DNA from: Streptomyces sp. T12
GTDB taxonomy: Bacteria; Actinomycetota; Actinomycetes; Streptomycetales; Streptomycetaceae
Reading direction: 5' to 3'
NCBI RefSeq assembly: GCF_028736035.1
Contig: NZ_CP117866.1
Span: forward strand, 2,232,001-2,296,000
Length of the DNA stretch: 64,000 bases
Part shown: positions 52,354 to 61,777 of the stretch, one piece after another
How positions within the stretch are numbered: the stretch's first letter is position 1
Layout: each line of letters begins with the position of its first letter
Notes under the pieces: generated by a model
What the model was told of the DNA's origin: nothing
The model's database searches: none
Seen by the model: only the letters and a program-made list of their open reading frames with translations
Translations under genes and position numbers: made by a program

Positions 52354-52483
52354 GGATCCAGTGTCCGGGCGCGGACGGGGACCGGCCAGTGGGAGGGCGG
52401 GTCGGGGTGACGTCCGGGCCGGGAACGGAGGGTTCAGGAACGGCCCGCCTCCCTCACCCCACTGCCCTCACCCCCGCCTCCCC

Positions 52484-53233
52484 TCACCCCCGCTGCCCAT
52501 ACCCCCGCAACCGCTCCCCCGCCTCCGCCACCTGCCCCTCCGACAGCAGCATCGGGGACAGGCCGGGTACCGAGGACGCCGTGAGCCACAGGCGGGACAT
52601 CCACTCGAGTTGGGCCGTGCGGTCGTAGGCCTGGTCCAGGGTCGTGCCGTGGGTGATCGTGCCGTGGTTCTGGAGGAGGCAGGCGGTGCGGTCGGTGAGG
52701 GCCCGGAGCATGTTCTCGGCCAACTCCTGGGTGCCGTACGTCGCATACGGGGCAACCCGGACGGCGCCGCCGAGGGCGCCCGCCATGTAGTGGATCAGCG
52801 GGAGCTCCGGCACCAAGGTCGAGACGGCCGTCGCGTGGACCGCGTGGGTGTGGACGATCGCGCCGGCGTCCGTGGCGCGGTAGACCGCGAGGTGCATGGG
52901 CAGCTCGCTCGTCGGCACCAGCGAGCCCAGTACCTGACCGCCGTCGAGGTCGACCCCCGTCACGTCCTGCGGCGTCAGGCGGTCGTACGGCACTCCCGAC
53001 GGCGTGACCAGCACCGTGTCGCCGACGCGCACCGAGACATTGCCGGACGTGCCCACGACCAGCCCCTCGGACACGGTCCGGCGGGCCGTCGCCACGAGGG
53101 ACTCCCAGGCATCCGCCTCCTCGGGGCGCACACGCCTGCCCCACGGCTCCCCCACTTCCTGTGCGCCCTCCCGCGCAGCCCGCGCAGCCCGCGCACCCCG
53201 CTGGTCCCGCTGATCCCGCCGCTCCTCAGCCAT
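52484..53233 (-). CDS. Class II aldolase/adducin family protein
   Basis: 249 residues from ATG 53233. SEGLVVGTSGNVSVRVGDTV is the substrate loop, ELPMHLAVYR the catalytic Glu block, VHTHAVHA the zinc His pair, LLQNHGTITHG the third His. Resembles L-fuculose-phosphate aldolase. The N-terminal 40 residues are Arg/Ala-rich and possibly non-native; the true start may be downstream. Confidence 0.9.
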   Translation of the reverse strand: MAEERRDQRDQRGARAARAAREGAQEVGEPWGRRVRPEEADAWESLVATARRTVSEGLVVGTSGNVSVRVGDTVLVTPSGVPYDRLTPQDVTGVDLDGGQVLGSLVPTSELPMHLAVYRATDAGAIVHTHAVHATAVSTLVPELPLIHYMAGALGGAVRVAPYATYGTQELAENMLRALTDRTACLLQNHGTITHGTTLDQAYDRTAQLEWMSRLWLTASSVPGLSPMLLSEGQVAEAGERLRGYGQRG

Positions 53234-53440
53234 ACGGCGATCCTGCCAGCCGGGACCGCGACGCGGCCTCAAGTCGCAACCGAGCCGGGGCACTTTAGGG
53301 CGGAAGACCGACGTCCGGAAGGGTGCATATACGGATACATCACCCTCTTCACCTGCTTGGCCGGAGATCGATCGGGATTCAATGACCTTCCAGTAATCTC
53401 TGGGGGATTTGTCGTGCACGTCGCCATTCCGGGGGGAAAT

Positions 53441-54190
53441 ATGGCCCGTGATCGCAAACCTTTCCGTCACCGCTCCCGCCTCATAGCGGCATCCGTGGCA
53501 GCGCTCACCCTTGGGGGGACCGCACTCGCCGAGATTCCGGCCGCGGCGGCCGGCAAGCCCAAGGGACATGACGTCTCGTCCCACCAGAAGAACGTCGACT
53601 GGCAGAGTTCGAAGGCGAAGGGCGCCCAGTTCGTCTACGTCAAGGCGACCGAGTCCCACACCTACCGCAACCCGTACTTCAACCAGCAGTACAACGGCTC
53701 CCGCAGCGCGGGTCTGGTGCGCGGCGCGTACCATTTCGCGCTGCCGAACAAATCGTCGGGCCAGGCGCAGGCGGCACACTTCGTGCGCAACGGCGGCGGC
53801 TGGAAGTCGGACGGCTGGACTCTGCCGCCCGCGCTCGACATCGAGTACAACCCGTACAGCAAGCACAAGTGCTACGGGCTGAGCAAGGCGAAGATGGCCA
53901 CCTGGATCCAGTCCTTCAGCAACGAGGTGAAGCGGCTGACCGGCCGCCGCCCGGTGATCTACACCACCACGCACTGGTGGAACACCTGCACCGGCGCCAG
54001 TCGCGCCTTCGCCTCGAATCACGCGCTGTGGATAGCCCGCTACGACTCCGCGACCGCGGGGGCGCTGCCGGCCGGATGGCAGTACTGGACCATCTGGCAG
54101 TACGACAACGGCAGCGGCAGCCTGCCGGGTGACCAGAATCTCTTCAACGGGTCCCTGACCCAGCTGAGGAAGTTCGCCCGAGGCTACTAA
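53441..54190 (+). CDS. Secreted GH25 lysozyme
   Basis: 249 residues from ATG 53441 (GGGGGGAAAT upstream). Signal peptide RSRLIAASVAALTLGGTALA, then GH25: KGHDVSSHQKNVDWQSSKAK, FVYVKATESHTYRNPYF, the catalytic PPALDIEYN pair and YWTIWQYDNGSGSLPGDQN. Cleaves peptidoglycan glycan strands. No anchor. A longer in-frame ORF upstream is unsupported. The 207-bp leader has no recognised riboswitch. Confidence 0.94.
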   Translation: MARDRKPFRHRSRLIAASVAALTLGGTALAEIPAAAAGKPKGHDVSSHQKNVDWQSSKAKGAQFVYVKATESHTYRNPYFNQQYNGSRSAGLVRGAYHFALPNKSSGQAQAAHFVRNGGGWKSDGWTLPPALDIEYNPYSKHKCYGLSKAKMATWIQSFSNEVKRLTGRRPVIYTTTHWWNTCTGASRAFASNHALWIARYDSATAGALPAGWQYWTIWQYDNGSGSLPGDQNLFNGSLTQLRKFARGY

Positions 54191-54296
54191 CCCTTGGGGC
54201 GCCTGGGCCGCGCGTTGACCAACGGGGCCGACGGAGCAGGAACCTCCGCTTCCGGCGGAACAACCCCCTCCTACGGACACCGTGCGGCCTGCCTCA

Positions 54297-54328
54297 GTTC
54301 ATCTTCCGTTCACTCAGGTTACCTACGT
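54297..54328 (+). promoter_or_regulatory. PHO box upstream of the phosphate transporter
   Basis: Direct repeat units of 11 bp: GTTCATCTTCC (54297-54307), GTTCACTCAGG (54308-54318), then the weaker TTACCTACGTT. This matches the Streptomyces PhoP-binding PHO-box form (GTTCACC repeats). It implies PhoR-PhoP control of pit and the gene behind it. Confidence 0.8.
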
Positions 54329-54365
54329 TCGTCCAGCCAATGACCTCGAACGATTGCCTGGGTAA

Positions 54366-55601
54366 ATGGAAAACTTCTCGCTGATCCTCGCGATTGTGGT
54401 GGTAACCGCACTTGCGTTCGATTTCACGAACGGTTTCCACGACACCGCCAACGCGATGGCCACGACCATCTCGACCGGTGCGCTCAAGCCCAAGGTCGCG
54501 GTGGCCATGTCCGCCGTGCTGAACCTTGTCGGCGCCTTCCTCTCCGTGGAGGTCGCCAACACGATCTCCAAAGGTCTCGTCGACGAGACCGGCATCCGTC
54601 CCGAGGTCATATTCGCCGCGCTGGTCGGCGCGATCCTCTGGAACCTGGCGACGTGGCTGGTCGGCCTGCCCTCCAGCTCCTCGCACGCCCTCATGGGCGG
54701 CCTGATCGGCGCCACCGTCGCCTCGGCCGGCATCGGCGCGGTCCACGGCGACGTGCTCGTCACCAAGGTGCTGATCCCGGCGATCGCCGCCCCGCTGGTC
54801 GCGGGCATCGCCGCGCTGCTCGCCACGCGCCTGACCTACACCCTCGGCAAGAAGGCCGACGGCAACGCCTCCAAGAAGGGCTACCGCGCCGGCCAGATCG
54901 CCTCCGCCGGCCTGGTCTCCCTGGCCCACGGCACGAACGACGCGCAGAAGACGATGGGCATCATCACCCTGGCCCTGGTCGCCGGCGGCACCCTCGCCCC
55001 CGACTCGGACCCGCCGCTGTGGGTCATCCTCTCCGCGGGCCTGGCCATCGCGCTGGGCACCTACCTCGGCGGCTGGCGCATCATCCGCACCATGGGCAAG
55101 GGCCTGACCGACCTCCAGCCGCAGCAGGGCTTCGCCGCCCAGACCAGCGCCGCGACGGTCATCCTGGCCTCCTCCCACCTCGGCTTCTCCCTCTCCACCA
55201 CGCACTCCGTCTCCGGCTCGGTGATGGGCGCGGGCCTCGGCCGCAAGGGCGGCGTGGTGCGCTGGTCGACGGCCACCCGGATGTTCGTCGCCTGGGGCCT
55301 CACGCTCCCGGCCGCCGCCCTGGTCGGCGCACTCGCGGAGTACGTGACGGGCTTCGGCGCCTGGGGTACGGCCCTCGTCGCGATCTTCCTGATCGGCTCC
55401 AGCGCCGCCATCTGGAAGCTCTCCCGCCGCGAGGTCATCGACCACACGAACGTCAACGAGACCGACGAGCCGGCCGGCGTCGTCACCACGGCGATGGCCG
55501 CCGTGACCCCGCCGCCCGCGGGCAGCACGGCGACCGAGGAGCTGGCGGCCACGATCCCGGCTCCGTCCTCCGAGTCGGCGCCTTCGCAGGCCACCGTCTG
55601 A
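54366..55601 (+). CDS. pit: Low-affinity inorganic phosphate transporter (Pit)
   Basis: 411 residues from ATG 54366. Pit signature GFHDTANAMATTIST near residue 24 and its repeat SLAHGTNDAQKTMGI. About ten helices, and a Pro/Thr/Ser-rich C-terminal tail. Moves metal-phosphate with H+. Preceded by a PHO box; from memory it corresponds to pitH2 of S. coelicolor. Confidence 0.95.
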   Translation: MENFSLILAIVVVTALAFDFTNGFHDTANAMATTISTGALKPKVAVAMSAVLNLVGAFLSVEVANTISKGLVDETGIRPEVIFAALVGAILWNLATWLVGLPSSSSHALMGGLIGATVASAGIGAVHGDVLVTKVLIPAIAAPLVAGIAALLATRLTYTLGKKADGNASKKGYRAGQIASAGLVSLAHGTNDAQKTMGIITLALVAGGTLAPDSDPPLWVILSAGLAIALGTYLGGWRIIRTMGKGLTDLQPQQGFAAQTSAATVILASSHLGFSLSTTHSVSGSVMGAGLGRKGGVVRWSTATRMFVAWGLTLPAAALVGALAEYVTGFGAWGTALVAIFLIGSSAAIWKLSRREVIDHTNVNETDEPAGVVTTAMAAVTPPPAGSTATEELAATIPAPSSESAPSQATV

Positions 55602-55644
55602 CCCCCACCCGGTTACTCACCCCAGTTACCCAGGAAGAAGAATC

Positions 55645-55866
55645 ATGAAGATCGACTGGGCGGCCCTCGGCTCCGTCTTCGGCGTCAGCCTCGTGGTCAC
55701 GGTGGCCCTGGTGGGCCTGTTCACCCTCGGCATCGCGGGCCTGTCCCGCCAGGAGAAGGCCTCGGCCCAGGGCGGCTCGGCCGCCCTGGCGGTCACCGGT
55801 GCGTACGCGTGCTTCGCGGCGTGTGCGGCGGCCGTGGGGTACGGGATCTATCTGATCGTGGCCTGA
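55645..55866 (+). CDS. Small two-helix membrane protein of the pit operon
   Basis: 73 residues from ATG 55645 (AGGAAGAAG). Helices VFGVSLVVTVALVGLFTLG and YACFAACAAAVGYGIYLIV. It follows pit by 43 bp and should share its PhoP control. Function unknown. Confidence 0.85.
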   Translation: MKIDWAALGSVFGVSLVVTVALVGLFTLGIAGLSRQEKASAQGGSAALAVTGAYACFAACAAAVGYGIYLIVA

Positions 55867-55951
55867 GTCGGCTTCGTCTGACATACGGCACGCACCGGGC
55901 GGGTGCGGGGACGACTGTCCTCGCGCCCGCCCGGTCGGCTTTTCTGGGCCG

Positions 55952-58900
55952 CTACGGGCACGGCGAGTCCGTCACCGATCCGGCGCGGTCGAGGATGAGC
56001 CGCTCCTCCGGGGTGTACGGGGTCCACTGACGGCACAGGGCCTTGTGCCAGGCCTCGGGGTCCAGGGGGATGGTCAGCTCGGAGTTGCCGTGGTGGTAGG
56101 TGACATGGTCGGCCGTCAGGTGGGTGCCGTCCGGGGGGCCACCGAACGGGAACGTGACATACGGTTCGCGGTCCCCAGGTCGCCACAAGGACAGGCCGCC
56201 GTCAATGTTGGCCAGGAGGAGAGTTCCGTCGTCGGCCAGCGTCACCGCGGACAAGAGGTCGTCCGTCTCGACGGCCGGTCCCACGCGCTCGCCGGTCTCC
56301 ACGTCCCATCGCTGGATGGTTCCGGCGTCCAGCGGGGTGGCGACCGTCCGGCCCCGCGGATCGAATGCCAGACTTCTCGGATACCTCCCTGTGTCCGCCA
56401 CCGTGATGCCGGTTTCTCTGCGTGCCTGCCCGGTCTCGGTGTTCCAGCTGACCAGTTCGCCGCTGCTGTGACCGACCGCCACCTCGTCACGGGGTCCGGG
56501 ACGGACGGCGAGCCCACGGCACAGTTGTCCCGGCTTGCCGCAGGGATCTTCGTCCAGGACCGTGTCCACGCCCGACGCGACGTCGTACCGGACCAGGCCA
56601 CGGTCCGCCAGGATCGCCACCTCGCTGTCCTGGAGGGGAACGACCGCGACGGTGCCCGGAAAGGACCGCACCCGCATGTCCTGCGGGCTGTCCGGATCTA
56701 CGACGGCGACCTTGTCATGGGCCCAGACGACCAAGTGGTCGCCGTCCGTGGTGAAGAACCCCTGGGGCGTCTCCCCTTTGAATCCCTCGAGCGTCACCGG
56801 CTCCGCTCGGCTTTCCTCGCCCCGGCGGGCCACGACCAGTGTCACAGGCGTCGTGCCGTTGCTGCCGGCGTTCTGGATGTGCGCGCGGTACTCGCCTCCC
56901 AGGCTTCTCATGTACGAGGAGCCCTCCCCGCTCTCGACACCAGGCTCGGGGTCCGGCAGCGGCATGCTGTGCTCCTCCCGCGTCCTCAGCACCAGCAGAT
57001 CTGACCCGGAGGCCACCAGGATGCGCGGGGTGGCCCCGGCCTTCTCGCCTGGGAGGACACCGACGGGCTCCTCCTCGCCGGTCGCGCGCCGGGCGAAGCC
57101 CGGCACGCGGTACCGGCTGCCGGTCTCCACGTCGACCACCTCGTACGGGCTCACCTGGGTGCCGTTCCTCACCTGCGCATAGCGACCGGTGAGGTCCGAA
57201 CCCTCCGGCTCGACGGCCAGGAACCGCCGTCCTGTGACACCACGGGAGCCCGTCAACCGCTTCAGCTGATGCCACCCGTGCCCCCGGTCCCTGACGACCC
57301 CGGTGCCCCGGTGGGAGAGCCATTCGGCGTCCGCGACCGTGCGCGAGTTCCCGCCCGTCACCAGGTTCTGCACCCGGGCTTCCCCGCCGCGCTCGTACCA
57401 ACTGAGATAGACCACCTCCCGGCCCTCCGCGACCAGCGCGGCGTCGTTCGCCTCCGGACCGCTCGGCAGCCCCTGCTGCGACGCCTTCCGAGGCTTTCCT
57501 GTCCGGCTCTGCCAGACCTGGACACGGGAGCTGCGCGCCGCCCCTCGCTCGGCGAGATGGTCAGCAACGAGGCGCAGCAGCAGCCGACCGCTGTCCGAGA
57601 AGTCGAGCGCCGCCGTGTGGCCCATGCGCCCGGTCCCCAGTACAGGCTGGTGACCGGTCCACACGTGTCGGTGGGCGCGTACGTCGTAACAGTGGACCGA
57701 CCCGTCGGCGGACACGATGGCCAGCAGCCCGCCGTCATCGCTGAGCTCGGCGCGTTCGGGAGCTCCTCCACCGGTCAGACCCGGCACCTGCCACCAGCTC
57801 GCCCGCCCGTCGGCGAGCCCCGTCCACACCCGGGCGTGCGCGACGCCGTCCCGGCTGGCGGACGTGGTCACGACCGTGGAGCCGTCCGGGGTGACGTCGA
57901 TGCTCCGGATGGGCTCGGATCCTTGCCCCGCGTGCCCGGAGATCACCGACATGCCGCCGAGGTAGGCCTGAAGCAGCGCCTGCCGAGCCTCCTTGGCGGG
58001 TGCGTTGTGCCACGCGGCCACGGACAGCCGCGCGGCCATGCCCGGATCGGTCGTCGCCAGCCGGGCGGCCTCCTCCGTCAGCCGCCGGGACGCCATGGTC
58101 CGCACACGTTCCTCCAGGGCCAGTCCCCCACGCCATGTCTCGACCGCCAGACAGCCCGCCACCAGCGCCAGCACGACCATCACCGCTGCCGCCAGCCGCC
58201 ACCACCGCAGGCCCCGTTGCTGATGCCTGCGGCTGAGCTGCACATAGTCACGCTCCGCCGGTGTGATGTCCTCGCGGTGATCCGGATCCCCCAGCCACTC
58301 CAGCGACGTGGCCAGCATCGTCCCCCGCAGCAGCGCGCCCGGTTCCTCCCCCGTCTCCTTCCAGTGGGCGAGTGCCTGCAACAGCCGTTCCTGCCAGGCT
58401 CGGAAGTCGCGGGAATCGTCCAGCCACTTTTTCAGGGGGCCCCAGGCGCGGACCAGTTCCTCGTGGGCGAGGTCGACGATGGGGTCGTCGTCGGGGCCGT
58501 GGGTGATGCGGATGAAGCGGGTTCGGGTCGCCAGGGCCTCGGCGGCTGCCCGGAGTTCGGGCGGCAGGGGCGCTAGGCGTACCGGCTTGCGGGTGAAGCC
58601 GCCCGCGTCGTCGGGGCGGGCGAGCTGGGTGAACAGGCGGCGGACCGGGGCCTCGCCGTGCGCGACGATGACCTCGCCGACCCGCTGCTCGGCGTGGGCG
58701 GACAGGGCGCCGGCGACACCGCCCAGGGCCTCGTAGCCGGAGTGGGTGAGGCGGATGCCCTTCTCGTGCGCCCAGAGTTCCGTGAGGGCGAACTCCACCA
58801 GAGGCAGATGGCCCGGTTCGTCCTCGGCGTCGTCGACGATGCGTTCGGCCAGGCCGGTGTCGAGGGTGAGGCCGGGGACCCGGGCGGCGGGTCCCTCGAC

Positions 58901-60379
58901 GGCACGCAGCAGGCCCGATCGGCCGAGTGGCGCGACCACTTGGGCACAGTCGCTGAGGAAGCGGGCGGTGCCGGGGTCGGCGAGCTCGTCCAGGCAGGAC
59001 GAACGCAGGGTGGCCACCACGCGCAGCCGCCGCCCTTCGGCCGGGACCGAGACCATACCGACCATCAGGGCAAGCAGGGCGCGGGCGGTGGCCGGTTCGG
59101 CGGCGACGGTCTCCTCCAGTTGGTTCAGGAAGAAGACGTGGCCGCGAGGGCCGCAGTGGTCGAGCAGACGTCGTCCGAGTTCGGCGGGGGTCGTGCCGTC
59201 GGCGGAGTCCAGCAGGTCGGCCAGGACGAGTGCGGCGCGCTCGTGCTCGACGACGGCCAGGGCGGGGCCGGGTGCGGCGGGCGCGGGGTGGGCCGGGACC
59301 GTGCCAGGACCGGACGGGCGTGCAGAACCGGACGCAGACGTCGAGCCCGGCTCTGGACGAGGGCACGGCACTGCCCAGGGTCCGGAAGCGGAGCCAGCCG
59401 CAGCAGAAGCGTCGCCGCCCGGCCCTGCGGATGCGGCTGCGGCTGCGGAGGTCCCCGCCTCCAGCACCCCCACCACCGCCCGGGCCACCGTCACCGACGC
59501 CCGGGTACCCGGCAGGGGGCGGAGCTCGCAGACGGTGAACCCCTCGGCCCTCAGACGGGGCAGGACTCCCGCCCGTACCAGGGAGGTCTTCCCGCTGCCG
59601 GACGGGCCGACGACCGGCACCACCAAGTGCCGTTCGACCGCGTCGAGGAGCCGACGGGTCTCCTCCTCACGGCCGAAGAAGTACTCCGCGTCCTCCTCGC
59701 GGAAGGCGTCGAGCCCTTGGTAGGGGCAGCGGCGCAGGCCCGGCTGGAGGTCCAGGAGGGCGGCGGCCGGGATCAGATACGACGTCACGGCGGAGGCACC
59801 GCGGTCGGTCGCGACCGTCATGCCGATGACCGCGCCGATGTCCTCGTCCCAGACCGGTGCTCCGCTGCATCCGGGGGCGATGCGGTGGGCCGTGCCGTCC
59901 GTCTCCATCGAGATCCAGCCCTGGCTGACCGCGCCGAGCAGCCGGCCGCCGATCCAGGCGCCGTGCTCGGCGCTGGCGGGGAAGCCGAGGACGCGGAAGC
60001 GGTGGTGCCAGACGTCGCCGGCGTCCGCGAGAGGGACCGCACCGGCGGGCGCCCCTTCCGGCAGCCTCAGCAGTGCGATGTCCCCGGTGCCGTCCCCCGC
60101 CACCGGCCGCCAGGCCGACACCGACGCCTCGTACCTCACCGCGCCCGGCCGCAGCGGGAACTCCACGGTCACCGGCGCCGCGGGCGGCGTCGACGACCCC
60201 GCGTCGGTGCCCAGCGCGTCGGCGACGACATGGGCGCAGGTGGCCACCGTGCCCGGTGCCAGCAGGAACCCGGTCCCGACGGGCCGCCCGTCGCCGCCGC
60301 ACACCCGTACCACCGTCGCGCCGAACTCTTCCAGGAATCGAGCGGATTCTCCCGGTACACCGGTGTCATCAATAGTCAT
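55952..60379 (-). CDS. Trypsin / STAND-NTPase / transmembrane / beta-propeller protein
   Basis: 1,475 residues from ATG 60379. N-terminal trypsin fold with H50 (VATCAHVV), D100 (TGDIALLRL) and S172 (APGCSGAPVWD). A CPYQGLDAFREEDAEYFFGR linker leads to an nSTAND-type NTPase, with Walker A GPSGSGKT at 258-265 and a long winged-helix region. One transmembrane helix at about 725-745 (WRLAAAVMVVLALVAGCLAV) is followed by about 700 residues of WD40-like blades (PDGSTVVTTSASRDGVAHAR, LAFDPRGRTVATPLDAGTIQ). An intact triad, an NTPase switch and a sensor propeller fit a conflict or stress-response protein; no cargo is known. Confidence 0.88.
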   Translation of the reverse strand: MTIDDTGVPGESARFLEEFGATVVRVCGGDGRPVGTGFLLAPGTVATCAHVVADALGTDAGSSTPPAAPVTVEFPLRPGAVRYEASVSAWRPVAGDGTGDIALLRLPEGAPAGAVPLADAGDVWHHRFRVLGFPASAEHGAWIGGRLLGAVSQGWISMETDGTAHRIAPGCSGAPVWDEDIGAVIGMTVATDRGASAVTSYLIPAAALLDLQPGLRRCPYQGLDAFREEDAEYFFGREEETRRLLDAVERHLVVPVVGPSGSGKTSLVRAGVLPRLRAEGFTVCELRPLPGTRASVTVARAVVGVLEAGTSAAAAASAGPGGDASAAAGSASGPWAVPCPRPEPGSTSASGSARPSGPGTVPAHPAPAAPGPALAVVEHERAALVLADLLDSADGTTPAELGRRLLDHCGPRGHVFFLNQLEETVAAEPATARALLALMVGMVSVPAEGRRLRVVATLRSSCLDELADPGTARFLSDCAQVVAPLGRSGLLRAVEGPAARVPGLTLDTGLAERIVDDAEDEPGHLPLVEFALTELWAHEKGIRLTHSGYEALGGVAGALSAHAEQRVGEVIVAHGEAPVRRLFTQLARPDDAGGFTRKPVRLAPLPPELRAAAEALATRTRFIRITHGPDDDPIVDLAHEELVRAWGPLKKWLDDSRDFRAWQERLLQALAHWKETGEEPGALLRGTMLATSLEWLGDPDHREDITPAERDYVQLSRRHQQRGLRWWRLAAAVMVVLALVAGCLAVETWRGGLALEERVRTMASRRLTEEAARLATTDPGMAARLSVAAWHNAPAKEARQALLQAYLGGMSVISGHAGQGSEPIRSIDVTPDGSTVVTTSASRDGVAHARVWTGLADGRASWWQVPGLTGGGAPERAELSDDGGLLAIVSADGSVHCYDVRAHRHVWTGHQPVLGTGRMGHTAALDFSDSGRLLLRLVADHLAERGAARSSRVQVWQSRTGKPRKASQQGLPSGPEANDAALVAEGREVVYLSWYERGGEARVQNLVTGGNSRTVADAEWLSHRGTGVVRDRGHGWHQLKRLTGSRGVTGRRFLAVEPEGSDLTGRYAQVRNGTQVSPYEVVDVETGSRYRVPGFARRATGEEEPVGVLPGEKAGATPRILVASGSDLLVLRTREEHSMPLPDPEPGVESGEGSSYMRSLGGEYRAHIQNAGSNGTTPVTLVVARRGEESRAEPVTLEGFKGETPQGFFTTDGDHLVVWAHDKVAVVDPDSPQDMRVRSFPGTVAVVPLQDSEVAILADRGLVRYDVASGVDTVLDEDPCGKPGQLCRGLAVRPGPRDEVAVGHSSGELVSWNTETGQARRETGITVADTGRYPRSLAFDPRGRTVATPLDAGTIQRWDVETGERVGPAVETDDLLSAVTLADDGTLLLANIDGGLSLWRPGDREPYVTFPFGGPPDGTHLTADHVTYHHGNSELTIPLDPEAWHKALCRQWTPYTPEERLILDRAGSVTDSPCP

Positions 60380-60584
60380 ACGGTTTGGTGGAGTTCCCCC
60401 CGGCTCGTAGTGCTTCGTACGACGTATTGGAGGTCCCGCCGCCCCCCGCCGCAACCGGCTTCACGCAACGCCACCCGCCACGGGGAATTGACTCCGAGTC
60501 GGTCCTCTGGGCCCTGGCGACGTGCTAGCCGGTGTCACTCGTGTGGGGTTCTGCACACTCTCCCCTCGCAGGTCAACGGCAAGT

Positions 60585-60760
60585 TGACGCCCCTTCCAAC
60601 CCCGTGGTGGACTTCCGGAGCCATGTACGGCGGCAGAAGAGGAAGCCGGTGGAAGTCCGGCGCGGTCCCGCCACTGTCACCGGGGTAGAAAGCCCCGGGA
60701 GCCAGGAACTCTCGCCGCCGGTCTCGTCGAACCAGGGCGTGGACACCCTGAGTGAGGACA
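60585..60760 (+). ncRNA. Cobalamin (B12) riboswitch
   Basis: The run GGAAGCCGGTGGAAGTCCGG at about 60640-60662, then GCGGTCCCGCCACTGT (B12 box at about 60663-60678) and GGAGCCAGGAACTC, is the conserved cobalamin-riboswitch core. It lies directly upstream of cobD and would turn the biosynthetic operon off when adenosylcobalamin is plentiful. Limits are approximate. Confidence 0.93.
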
Positions 60761-60832
60761 TAACGCGATGCTCGCCTGCCGATCGACATGCAGTATCAGA
60801 CCCGCGTCTGACCCAGCGGTCGGCTGACCCCG

Positions 60833-61777
60833 ATGCGTGCCGATCGCGTCTTCGCGTACGGCGCCGCCGCCGGACTTCTCGGTGATCTGCTGCTCGGCGA
60901 CCCGCGCCGGGGGCATCCGGTCGCCGCGTTCGGGCGGGCTGCCGCTGCGGTGGAACGGGTGTTGTGGCGCGACCACCGCGCGTGGGGTGCGGTGCACACC
61001 GCCGTGTGCGCCGGAGGCGCCGCTGCGGTCGGGGCGCTCGCCGCTCGTGTCGTACGTACCTCCCCTGCCGCCTCCGTCGCGCTGACCGCCGCCGCCACCT
61101 GGGCCGTTGTCGGCGGGACCTCGCTCGCGCGCGAGGCGCGGGGCATCGGGCGGGCCTTGGACGCGGGGGACGTCGAAGGGGCCCGGGAGCGGCTGCCGCA
61201 TCTGTGCGGTCGGGATCCGCAGGCGCTCGACTCGGACGGGATCGCCCGGGCCGTCGTCGAGTCCGTTGCCGAGAACACCTCCGATGCCGTCGTGGGGGCT
61301 CTCGTGTGGGGAGCCGTCGGTGGTGTGCCGGGGCTCGTCGGGTTTCGGGCCGTCAACACCCTTGACGCCATGGTGGGGCACAAGTCGGCCCGGTATCGGC
61401 GGTACGGGTGGGCTTCGGCCCGGCTCGACGACGTCGCCGGGTGGCCGGGGGCGCGGCTGACCGCCGTGCTCGCCGCTGTCGCCGGGGGCGATCCGCGGGG
61501 GGCCGTGGGAGCCTGGCGTGCCGACGCCGCCAAGCATCCGAGTCCCAACGCCGGGCCGGTCGAGGCGTCGTTCGCCGGGGCCCTCGGGGTGCGGCTGGGC
61601 GGGACCCTGTCGTACGGGGGGCGGGTCGAGCACCGGCCCGTGCTCAACGGTGCCGCCGGGCGCGCCGTCGCCACGCACGACATCGAGCGTGCCGTACGGC
61701 TCTCCCAGCGCGTCAGTTGGCTTGCGCTCGGCGTCAGTGTCGCCGTGCGCCGCATCGTGAAGGGGCGTACGTCATGA
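60833..61777 (+). CDS. cobD: Adenosylcobinamide-phosphate synthase CobD/CbiB
   Basis: 314 residues from ATG 60833. Membrane enzyme that attaches aminopropanol to adenosylcobyric acid. CbiB blocks: LLGDLLLGDPRRGHPVAAFG, ENTSDAVVGALVWGAVGG, RAVNTLDAMVGHKSARYRRY and PSPNAGPVEASFAGALGVRL. First gene after the riboswitch; stop overlaps cobQ as ATGA. Confidence 0.95.
   Translation: MRADRVFAYGAAAGLLGDLLLGDPRRGHPVAAFGRAAAAVERVLWRDHRAWGAVHTAVCAGGAAAVGALAARVVRTSPAASVALTAAATWAVVGGTSLAREARGIGRALDAGDVEGARERLPHLCGRDPQALDSDGIARAVVESVAENTSDAVVGALVWGAVGGVPGLVGFRAVNTLDAMVGHKSARYRRYGWASARLDDVAGWPGARLTAVLAAVAGGDPRGAVGAWRADAAKHPSPNAGPVEASFAGALGVRLGGTLSYGGRVEHRPVLNGAAGRAVATHDIERAVRLSQRVSWLALGVSVAVRRIVKGRTS

Noticed and set aside
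52145..53440. Long 5' extension of the GH25 lysozyme frame
   Set aside because: It runs antisense through the hydrolase and aldolase genes; signal peptide and ribosome binding site fix the start at 53441.
53233..53441. Possible c-di-AMP (ydaO) riboswitch before the lysozyme gene
   Set aside because: Such switches control some Streptomyces wall hydrolases, but the conserved core bases could not be found here.
56045..60688. Very long plus-strand frames opposite the giant protease-NTPase gene
   Set aside because: High-GC antisense shadows without ribosome binding sites or recognisable domains.
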